Below are positions 7,557 through 12,272 of a stretch of DNA of 12,272 bases, piece by piece (the stretch's first letter is position 1; every line of letters starts with the position of its first letter). The DNA is taken from positions 1 to 12,272 of the forward strand of contig JAIRNN010000219.1 of assembly GCA_031257995.1 (NCBI GenBank). Direction: 5' to 3'. This stretch comes from Spirochaetaceae bacterium. GTDB taxonomy: Bacteria > Spirochaetota > Spirochaetia > Treponematales > Breznakiellaceae. The notes under the pieces were generated by a model. It made no database searches, had not been told where the DNA came from, and saw only the letters and a list, made by a program, of their open reading frames with translations. Position numbers and translations under genes: made by a program.

Positions 7557-7585
7557 ATTAGACCTTCGTTTTGATCGTTTGTCAA
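7557..7585 (-). promoter_or_regulatory. Sigma-70-type promoter of lpdA
   Basis: On the minus strand a perfect TTGACA (7580-7585) is followed after exactly 17 bases by TCTAAT (7557-7562), one change from consensus. Initiation would fall near 7549-7550, leaving a leader of about 12 bases that just covers the GGAGG site. The spacing to the gene supports the ATG at 7538. Confidence 0.75.
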
Positions 7586-8004
7586 CAGTTCTCGTTGCCC
7601 GGCCACGGTTATAATACTTCTTCCAAGAAAATTAAGGAGAACCTGGCACTCACGGTCCTATTTACTGTGGTAGCGTGTCGGTAGGCCGGGGCTCCCCGGC
7701 ACGATCACTATGCTAAATGGGATTGCTCGTTGGGACGGGTGCTGTTTAGATGTCGTGTCGGCAGGGGACACAATGCCGTTCGGAACGGGGTCCAAGGACA
7801 GGGGGCTGCCCTAACCCTGTGGCGCGGAAAGTTTTTACCGGCAACGGCACTCCCGCCTCCCGGCACGCTATCAAAGTAAATGGTTGCGGACTAAGCCTGT
7901 TCACGGCCCTGTTCGTTGTCAATGCCTCCCGCTGTTCCCCGCGATAGAGGGGAGGCTCCCGGCACTATCCCTTAATTTGTTGACAGTGGGAGACTTTCCC
8001 CTCA
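7586..8004. other. Gene-free interval with CCCGGCAC motifs
   Basis: No supported gene. It holds a compact hairpin at 7685-7700 (GCCGGGG-CT-CCCCGGC) and several CCGGCAC motifs at about 7697, 7860 and 7969. A TTGACAG-type repeat lies at 7980-8002, just past the GH3 stop. The only open frames are short and have no recognisable motif. The texture resembles the other repeat-rich gaps here. Confidence 0.6.
7980..8002. repeat. TTGACAG/GGGGAAAGTCTCCC repeat, diverged copy
   Basis: The plus strand begins TTGACAGTGGGAGACTTTCC and corresponds to the unit at 5161-5182. Because the core is nearly palindromic it also reads GGGGAAAGTCTCCC on the minus strand. It stands 2 bases past the GH3 stop and could form a weak 3' hairpin there. 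Confidence 0.55.
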
Positions 8005-10131
8005 TTATTCATCGTTCACTGCCGTTATTTTCGCGCTCACCGGCTCGGCCGCCCCGCGTTCCACCGAGACCGGGAGCGGCGCGGCATCGGCGGCGGTTAC
8101 CGTGTAGACACCGGGAACGAGCGCCGATTCACCCGCTTGGTTCACGCTCTCGAAGTCGGCGGCGTTCAGCGTGAACTCGATGCTTGCCTGTTTCCCGGCG
8201 GCGATGGCGGCCCGCTTGAAGGCGCGCAACGAGGCGGCAGGATCATCGGCTTCGCGCTTGTCTTTGCTGATGTACACCTGGACCACCTCTTCCGCGTCAA
8301 TCGTGCCGGTATTGGTTACCCTGACTACGGCCTTCACCGTCCCGCCCCGCATGATCGTGCCGCCGGAAAGCGTGATGTTGTCAAAGCGGAACGTCGTGTA
8401 GGAAAGGCCGAAACCGAAGGGGTAGAGCGGCTTCTTTTCCATATAACGGTAGGTGCGGCCCTTCATCGCGTAGTCCTCGTAGGGCGGCAGGTCTTCGGTC
8501 TTTTCGGGAACAGTAATGGGGAGTTTGCCGGAAGGAACCGCGTCGCCAAAAATGATGTTGGCAACCGCCTCGCCGCCCCGCTCGCCCGGATACCACGAGT
8601 AGAGGATCGAGTCGGCAAGGTCGGGCGGCACCGCCACGGGACTGCCCGATGTAAGCACGAGGATCACCTTTTTCGCGCTCTGGCGGAGGTTGCGGAGGTA
8701 GGCAAGCTGCCAAGGCGGCAACTCGATGGTATCCCGGTCGCCGTTAGACGTGCTGGCGATGGTGTCGCCCTCCTCGCCCTCGATCGCGCTGTCCAGCCCG
8801 AAACACGCGATCACTACGTCGTATTTGCCGCCGCCCACCATCTCGCCTACAAAGCGGTTGCTGGGGTCGTTGGGCTGGTAGGGAAGGCAGCCAAGCCGGT
8901 ACTCGATCTGGATCGCAAACCGGTCGCGCATCTTCCCGGTAAGTCCTTCGAGCAGCGTTACGATCCGCACGCTCATGCCGTGATAGTTGCCCAACATAAC
9001 GTGCGCGTTTGCCGCGGATGGCCCCAGAACGAGAATCTTCTTCGCCGAGTCGTCCAGCGGGAGCAGGCCGCCTGAGTTCTTCAACAGCACGATGCTCTTT
9101 TCCGCCGCCTTGAGCGCGAGCTTCCTGTGTTTTTCGCAGTTGATCACTTCGCGGCCCAAGTTGTCCCATTTGCCCGATCCCGGCTTCTCCGGCCCTGCTT
9201 GTTCGCCGAGAATTCCCAGCTTGAAGCGGGTGCGGAGGAGCCGCGTCAACGCCCGGTCGATGGCTTCCTCGCTCACCAGCCCCTTCTTGCGGGCAACGGT
9301 CAACATCGGGTAGGTACAGCCACAGTTAAGGTCGCACCCCGCGTTCAGCGCAAGCGCGGCGGACTCTTCGGGACTCTCCGTAACCTTGTGGTTCTCGTGG
9401 AAGTCGCGGATCGCCCAGCAGTCGGATACCACATGGCCAGAGAACCCCCATTTGCCGCGCAGAACGTCCTCCAAAAGGAACGTTGACCCGCAGCACGGTT
9501 CGCCCAGCGTCCGGTTATACGCGCCCATCACCGCCTCCACGCCGTTATCCACCAGAACCTTAAACGCCGGAAGGTAGGTCTCCCAGAGATCCTTGGGCGA
9601 AACTACCGCGTCAAACACATGGCGCAGCTTCTCCGGCCCCGAATGAACCGCATAATGCTTGGCGCACGCCGCCGTCTTCAGATGTTCACCATCATCCCCC
9701 TGCAACCCCTTCATAAACGCCAGTCCGATGCGCCCGGTAAGATAGGGATCTTCCCCGTAAGTCTCCTGCCCCCGTCCCCAGCGCGGATCGCGAAAGATGT
9801 TAATATTCGGTGTCCAGAACGTCAGCCCGTAGTACTGCCCCCGGTTTCCCCGCTTCACCGCCTCGTTATACTTCGCCCGCGCCTCATCCGCAATCGCATC
9901 CGCCACCTCACGCGCCAGCCCCTCGTCAAAAGCCGCCCCCAGCCCAATCGCCTGCGGAAACACCGTCGCCAGCCCCGCCCGCGCGACCCCGTGCAGCGCC
10001 TCATTCCACCAGTTATACTCCGGTATCCCCAGACGCTCCACCGCCGGACTCGTCCAACTCAGTTGCGACACCTTCTCCTCCAGCGACATCTCCGCGATCA
10101 ACGCCCTAATCCGCTCTTCCCTATCGGCCAT
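8005..10131 (-). CDS. GH3 beta-xylosidase / beta-glucosidase
   Basis: Removes xylose or glucose from the non-reducing end of beta-linked oligosaccharides. The 708-residue product has the three-part GH3 plan: TIM-barrel domain (about 10-310), alpha/beta sandwich (about 335-545) and a C-terminal fibronectin-III-like domain (about 595-680). Visible are WWNEALHG (41-48), NIFRDPRWGRGQETYGEDP (111-129), KHY (158-160) and the nucleophile D237 in VSDCW. The acid/base is probably a Glu in EGEEGD (451-456). The cysteine-rich NAGCDLNCGCTY segment (263-274) resembles xylan 1,4-beta-xylosidases more than typical beta-glucosidases. There is no signal peptide, so it acts on imported oligosaccharides. I start at ATG 10129-10131, with GGAGG 4 bases upstream. 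An in-frame ATG at 10161 lacks a good site and overlaps a possible -10. The gene is monocistronic and ends in TAA. Substrate specificity is not certain. Confidence 0.9.
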   Translation of the reverse strand: MADREERIRALIAEMSLEEKVSQLSWTSPAVERLGIPEYNWWNEALHGVARAGLATVFPQAIGLGAAFDEGLAREVADAIADEARAKYNEAVKRGNRGQYYGLTFWTPNINIFRDPRWGRGQETYGEDPYLTGRIGLAFMKGLQGDDGEHLKTAACAKHYAVHSGPEKLRHVFDAVVSPKDLWETYLPAFKVLVDNGVEAVMGAYNRTLGEPCCGSTFLLEDVLRGKWGFSGHVVSDCWAIRDFHENHKVTESPEESAALALNAGCDLNCGCTYPMLTVARKKGLVSEEAIDRALTRLLRTRFKLGILGEQAGPEKPGSGKWDNLGREVINCEKHRKLALKAAEKSIVLLKNSGGLLPLDDSAKKILVLGPSAANAHVMLGNYHGMSVRIVTLLEGLTGKMRDRFAIQIEYRLGCLPYQPNDPSNRFVGEMVGGGKYDVVIACFGLDSAIEGEEGDTIASTSNGDRDTIELPPWQLAYLRNLRQSAKKVILVLTSGSPVAVPPDLADSILYSWYPGERGGEAVANIIFGDAVPSGKLPITVPEKTEDLPPYEDYAMKGRTYRYMEKKPLYPFGFGLSYTTFRFDNITLSGGTIMRGGTVKAVVRVTNTGTIDAEEVVQVYISKDKREADDPAASLRAFKRAAIAAGKQASIEFTLNAADFESVNQAGESALVPGVYTVTAADAAPLPVSVERGAAEPVSAKITAVNDE

Positions 10132-10156
10132 ACGCCCTCCTTCAAAACTGTACCCC

Positions 10157-10162
10157 ATCATA
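10157..10162 (-). promoter_or_regulatory. Possible -10 box of the GH3 gene
   Basis: The minus strand reads TATGAT 25 bases upstream of the ATG at 10131, which would give a leader of roughly 20 bases containing GGAGG. The -35 position (TAACCA) is weak. Candidate only. Confidence 0.3.
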
Positions 10163-10230
10163 GCACGGAGCCGCGTTTGTGGTTAGTGGTGAGTTACAGT
10201 CAGAAGAGGGGAACCCCTTCGGGGAAATGG

Positions 10231-10251
10231 ATAATTGAAAATGGATAATGG
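10231..10251 (+). repeat. ATAATTGAAAATGGATAA repeat, copy 1
   Basis: Matches 11751-11771 at 20 of 21 positions in the same orientation. Shorter relatives occur within the direct repeats at 10375-10434 and, as AATTGATAATTGA, at 4990-5002 and 11746-11758. Confidence 0.7.
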
Positions 10252-10261
10252 AAAATCAGAT

Positions 10262-10290
10262 GGGGGAAGCCTCCCCCTCGCTCCAGACTT
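10262..10290. repeat. GGGGGAAGCCTCCCCC interspersed repeat, copy 2
   Basis: Matches 5167-5195 at 26 of 29 positions, including the CTCCAGACTT end. Confidence 0.75.
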
Positions 10291-10317
10291 GCTCCGGCCG
10301 CCCCTCCCTACACAATT

Positions 10318-10372
10318 CTTACGCTACCCCCTCTCCATAGGACGCAGCCCCGGGCTCCGTCCCTAAAACCCC
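10318..10372 (+). repeat. Left copy of an inverted repeat flanking the RAYT-like gene
   Basis: Begins CTTACGCTACCCC and ends CCGTCCCTAAAACCCC. The reverse complement of 11773-11813 carries the same two blocks with TCTCC and TAGG between them. This copy has an extra 11 bases or so that form an internal hairpin (GGACG-c-AGCCC with GGGCT-c-CGTCC, 10340-10362). Confidence 0.75.
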
Positions 10373-10374
10373 AT

Positions 10375-10434
10375 CCCTGCGGGGAATTGAAAAGGGAAAG
10401 TGGATAATGGAAAATTATGATAACAGAACGCGCC
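10375..10434 (+). repeat. Direct repeat A (60 bases)
   Basis: Starts CCCTGCGGGGAATTGAAAA and ends AAATTATGATAACAGAACG followed by CGCC. Copy B at 10762-10814 is the same apart from a 7-base gap and about three substitutions. The two copies bracket about 330 bases of hairpin-rich sequence. Confidence 0.8.
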
Positions 10435-10481
10435 TTTTACTCCGTGAAACTCTAAGGAAATGCGCCGCGCGCATTGCCAGA

Positions 10482-10553
10482 ACTCCGTGGTTTTAACGGA
10501 CAGGCCGCAAACTCTAAACACCCGGATATTTTCAAAGAATATAACCACGGAGT
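10482..10553. repeat. ACTCCGTGGTT inverted repeat
   Basis: ACTCCGTGGTT (10482-10492) and AACCACGGAGT (10543-10553) are perfect 11-base inverted partners. A second CTCCGTG lies at 10440-10446 and a second CACGGAG at 10556-10562, making the structure double. This is the 'CCACGGAGTAACACGGAG' type of intergenic repeat seen in many bacteria. Confidence 0.65.
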
Positions 10554-10649
10554 AACACGGAGAAAAGAAACATGAACATCGGATTAAGAGAGGCATGGTG
10601 TGAAAAACCTGCGTTGCCATAGGGCACGCCTTCTTCCCCCGGCACTCTA

Positions 10650-10733
10650 GGCCAAAGCAAGCTTTTCACTTTGGCCAACGTTATCCCTTAACGCCAAGCT
10701 AGCGTTACCGTCCAACGCCAGCAACGTTGCCGG
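10650..10733. repeat. Three consecutive hairpins (REP-like array)
   Basis: Stem 1: GGCCAAAG (10650-10657) with CTTTGGCC (10669-10676). Stem 2: TAACGC (10689-10694) with GCGTTA (10102-10107 relative to 10000 offset, that is 10702-10707). Stem 3: GCAACGTTGC (10721-10730), a 10-base palindrome flanked by CCA and CGG. The arms differ in sequence, so it is not a simple tandem repeat. It lies about 400 bases upstream of the RAYT-like gene. Confidence 0.6.
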
Positions 10734-10761
10734 TGAACACGCACACACCCGAACCCCGTCC

Positions 10762-10814
10762 CCCTGCGGGGAATTGAAAAAGGAAAATGGGAAATTATGA
10801 TAACAGAACGCGCC
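10762..10814 (+). repeat. Direct repeat B (53 bases)
   Basis: Second copy of the unit at 10375-10434, with a short internal deletion. The 20-base end TATGATAACAGAACGCGCC region is unchanged between copies. Confidence 0.8.
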
Positions 10815-10950
10815 GCCTTCAAAATCAGATCATTTTCAATTACAACTATTACCCTTTTACATAACAATCCCGCCCTAACTTTCAGAACGATACGTACTTA
10901 TACCATACCCGAAAATTTTTGTCAAGCGGGCACCCCCAAAAAAACGTGGG

Positions 10951-11057
10951 AAAAGATGAAAAAAGATCATGGGAGCCGCAGATGAACACAGACGGGCGCT
11001 GATTTTTCACTGCGGGCTTCTCTTAATCTGTGGAATCTGTGGACTTTTTCATCTTTT
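10951..11057. repeat. Large imperfect palindrome just upstream of the RAYT-like gene
   Basis: Outer arms AAAAGATGAAAAAAG (10951-10965) and CTTTTTCATCTTTT (11044-11057) pair over 14 bases with one extra A. Inner arms around CCGCAGAT..CACAGA (10977-10993) and TCTGTGGAATCTGTGG (11027-11042) pair less perfectly. The inner part is the CACAGA/TCTGTG repeat family also present at 5064-5132. The whole unit ends about 70 bases before the gene's start. Confidence 0.65.
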
Positions 11058-11127
11058 TTCGTCCTTTTTTCGGGTCAAATTAAAGCAAAACAGCGCCTCA
11101 ACGCCTTATACAGTATGGAGGTTTTAT

Positions 11128-11634
11128 ATGAATAAACCGCGAAAGTTACAACAGAACGTCTGGTACAGAGTGGGGACAGAGGTCAATATCGGAGAGCCGC
11201 TGTTCCGGTTGCCGTGGACGAAAGTCTTGCTTCACCGCGTACTCCGCGAGACGAAAGCGCGTTACGGCTTCAAGATGCGCGGGCTCAGGCTTGAGGGGGC
11301 GCGGCCCACGTTTTACATCAAACCCGATGACGGCTTTATGCTGCCGCTGATAATGCAGCTGCTGAAACAAACGTTTTCCCTGCGGTTCAATATCCTCACT
11401 GGGAGGAAGGGGCATCTTTGGGGTGAACGGTACGAGTCGGAGATCTTGGACGGGGAGCCGCCGGAGTGGGCGGAAGAGGCAGACTGGGCGGCTATAGACA
11501 AGTCGGCAAACACGCCGGTAGCGGGAGCGATGGCCTACACCTTGACATGGGACAGCCTTAGGTCGCCCGGAATGACGATAACGACGAGTTTTTCGGCGAA
11601 AAACGCTTCCAAACCCGCGTCCCCGCCCGGATAA
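11128..11634 (+). CDS. RAYT/IS200-like (Y1_Tnp) transposase relative lacking the HUH motif
   Basis: The 168-residue product starts MNKPRKLQQNVWYRVGTEVN. The ATG at 11128 has GGAGG (11117-11121) 6 bases upstream; longer in-frame extensions begin in repeat sequence and are ignored. The layout follows treponemal REP-associated transposase-like proteins: an N-terminal strand, a helix VLLHRVLRETKARYGF (33-48), a strand leading to the catalytic site, then LPLIMQLLKQTFSLRFN (72-88) and TGRKGHLWGERYESEIL (91-107). Where active members carry His-hydrophobic-His (as in MPNHxHLL), this one reads ARPTFYIKP (58-66), with neither His. Nickase activity is therefore unlikely. The tail after about 120 (ending SKPASPPG) is low in recognisable structure. 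Repeats of several kinds surround the gene. It may be a dead relic or a DNA-binding protein kept for another role. Confidence 0.7.
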   Translation: MNKPRKLQQNVWYRVGTEVNIGEPLFRLPWTKVLLHRVLRETKARYGFKMRGLRLEGARPTFYIKPDDGFMLPLIMQLLKQTFSLRFNILTGRKGHLWGERYESEILDGEPPEWAEEADWAAIDKSANTPVAGAMAYTLTWDSLRSPGMTITTSFSAKNASKPASPPG

Positions 11635-11726
11635 CAGCCCGGATCACGCCCAAAAGGAGGTACATACAGCCTCAATCACGTGGGCCACGGATGGCCTTAA
11701 GAAGAGGTCTGCCCGTTCCACAACGT

Positions 11727-11747
11727 GGGGTTTTGAAACAGGCTCAA
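11727..11747 (-). repeat. TTGAGCCTGTTTCAAAACCCC repeat, inverted copy
   Basis: The minus strand reads TTGAGCCTGTTTCAAAACCC and then C; it matches 5302-5322 at 20 of 21 positions. It runs straight into the AATTGATAATTGA motif at 11746-11758, as a related GAGGCTGTTTTGAAAC does at 4990-5016. Confidence 0.65.
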
Positions 11748-11772
11748 TTGATAATTGAAAATGGATAACGGC

Positions 11773-11813
11773 GGGGTTTTAGGGACGGGACCCTAGGAGA
11801 GGGGTAGCGTAAG
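11773..11813 (-). repeat. Right copy of the inverted repeat flanking the RAYT-like gene
   Basis: Its reverse complement starts CTTACGCTACCCC and ends CCGTCCCTAAAACCCC, as does the left copy at 10318-10372. It lacks the left copy's extra central bases. Confidence 0.75.
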
Positions 11814-11881
11814 CCCCTAAGCCCGCTTGCGGGCGGCGGGCTAGAAATGAGGGGTCGGCAACGAAGTAGCCGCGACTTCCC

Positions 11882-11906
11882 CCTTTTTCAAAGGGTTTGA
11901 AAAAGG
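11882..11906. repeat. Perfect 11-bp hairpin
   Basis: CCTTTTTCAAA (11882-11892) and TTTGAAAAAGG (11896-11906) are exact reverse complements around GGG. No T-run follows on either strand. It may mark the junction with the element that starts at the right edge. Confidence 0.6.
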
Positions 11907-11978
11907 CTCTAGGGAATAGATGTTATTTTTATGCGTTTATCAAGGGTGCAGACAGGCGCGGCAGCACAAAAATGCCGT

Positions 11979-12037
11979 GATGCCTCAAAACAAAACCTAG
12001 CCGAAATGTTGGATGCCTCAAAACTAAAAACCTAGCC
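11979..12037 (+). repeat. Paired direct repeats ahead of the right-edge transposase
   Basis: GATGCCTCAAAAC..AACCTAGCC occurs at 11979-12002 and again at 12012-12037, the second copy two bases longer, with 9 bases between them. Spaced direct repeats just outside a transposase gene are typical transposase-binding sites at an insertion-sequence end. The exact element boundary is not visible. Confidence 0.7.
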
Positions 12038-12085
12038 AAAAAGCTATACTGGTTCCACTGGAGTGTGGAGTAAATGAGGTTAGGG

Positions 12086-12272
12086 ATGAGTGTGAGATGG
12101 GAAATTTATGAAGCGCATTACCGCCGCTATCAGAAGGCGGGGAAACGGGACAAGGGCAAGATACTTAACGAACTTGCGGGAACCACGGGGCTGAACCGGG
12201 ATCACCTGGTCCATGTGCTGGCAAGCTACGGGAAGAAGCGGTCCGTTCAGGCCGGGGGAGAACGGGTTGTTT
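12086..12272 (+). CDS. Integrase-type (DDE) transposase, N-terminus only (runs off window)
   Basis: An open frame from ATG 12086 reads MSVRWEIYEAHYRRYQKAGK and continues to the window end as 62 codons without a stop. The 'YRRYQKAGKRDKGKILNELAGTTGLNRDHLVHVL' pattern, spanning about residues 11-44, is the helix-turn-helix front of integrase-core transposases that are frequent in termite-gut treponemes. The catalytic DDE part would lie beyond the edge. TGAGG stands 7 bases before this ATG. An alternative ATG at 12074, in frame, has GGAG 3 bases upstream and would add four residues. TATACT at 12045-12050 could be a -10. Family placement comes from memory of similar proteins. Confidence 0.65.
   Translation, partial: MSVRWEIYEAHYRRYQKAGKRDKGKILNELAGTTGLNRDHLVHVLASYGKKRSVQAGGERVV

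Larger units (their letters stand above)
10163..11127. other. One-kilobase gene-free repeat field upstream of the RAYT-like gene
   Basis: No supported gene. In order: the ATAATTGAAAATGGATAATGG unit (10231-10251), the GGGGGAAG repeat (10262-10290) and the left copy of a long inverted pair (10318-10372). Next come two near-identical direct repeats (10375-10434, 10762-10814), a CTCCGTGG/CCACGGAG inverted repeat (10482-10553), a run of three hairpins (10650-10733) and a large imperfect palindrome (10951-11057). The minus-strand open frame at 10363-10620 is made of these repeats and is not counted as a gene. Confidence 0.7.
11635..11978. other. Gene-free interval downstream of the RAYT-like gene
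   Basis: No supported gene. An AAAGGAGG site near 11652-11659 has no usable start behind it. The interval holds the inverted TTGAGCCTGTT segment (11727-11747), a copy of ATAATTGAAAATGGATAA (11751-11771), and the right copy of the long inverted pair (11773-11813). A G/C-rich imperfect palindrome (about 11820-11842, AGCCCGC..GCGGGCT) and an 11-bp hairpin (11882-11906) follow. Confidence 0.65.

Noticed and set aside
237..10131. A glucuronoxylan-degradation cluster formed by uidA and the GH3 gene
   Set aside because: They are 6 kb apart with unrelated genes between them, and xylan glucuronate is alpha-linked, so a beta-glucuronidase does not fit that pathway.
10132..10161. Upstream ATG adding ten residues to the GH3 protein
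   Set aside because: It overlaps the candidate -10 box and has no Shine-Dalgarno, whereas the ATG at 10131 has GGAGG at good spacing.
10363..10620. 85-residue open frame on the minus strand
   Set aside because: It is composed of direct repeat A and the CTCCGTGG inverted repeat, has no Shine-Dalgarno of note and no recognisable domain.
10375..10814. CRISPR array
   Set aside because: Only two repeat copies, 327 bases apart, of unequal length, with no regular spacers and no cas gene.

Overview
The window looks like accessory chromosome from a Gram-negative fermentative bacterium of moderate to high GC. My best guess is a termite-gut or related Treponema. This rests on a signal-peptide outer-membrane barrel ending in Phe, a treponeme-style REP-transposase relative, an integrase-type transposase start at the right edge, and dense intergenic repeats. 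This is inference from family resemblance, not a database result. All genes that end inside the window use standard stops (TAA, TAG, TGA).

Left to right: (1) 1-52 is the 5' tip of an IS3-type orfA reading out of the window. (2) 237-4995 is a glucuronide-use locus: an intact beta-glucuronidase gene (uidA, minus), immediately downstream of an outer-membrane barrel gene (minus) cut by one in-frame TGA, with a divergent AraC-type regulator (plus) broken by three single-base indels. (3) 4996-5347 is a repeat-filled gap. (4) 5348-5920 is a MobA/MocA-like nucleotidyltransferase (minus). (5) 5921-6134 holds a 21-bp perfect hairpin. (6) 6135-7538 is dihydrolipoamide dehydrogenase (minus) with a near-consensus promoter. 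(7) 7586-8004 has no gene. (8) 8005-10131 is a cytoplasmic GH3 beta-xylosidase/beta-glucosidase (minus). (9) 10163-11127 is a 1-kb repeat field. (10) 11128-11634 is a small REP-transposase (RAYT)-like gene without the HUH motif, followed by more repeats. (11) At the right edge, paired direct repeats precede the N-terminus of an integrase-type transposase that runs off the window.

Functionally, the barrel would have admitted glucuronides through the outer membrane, UidA would cleave them in the cytoplasm, and the AraC protein would have controlled the divergent pair. Porin and regulator are now broken while the enzyme looks intact, so the locus appears to be mid-decay. GH3 and Lpd are ordinary metabolic genes. 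The strongest non-routine signals are this patterned decay, the HUH-less transposase relative sitting between inverted copies of a repeat, and several unexplained intergenic palindromes. I see no clear new multi-gene system, no CRISPR array, and no tRNA or rRNA.
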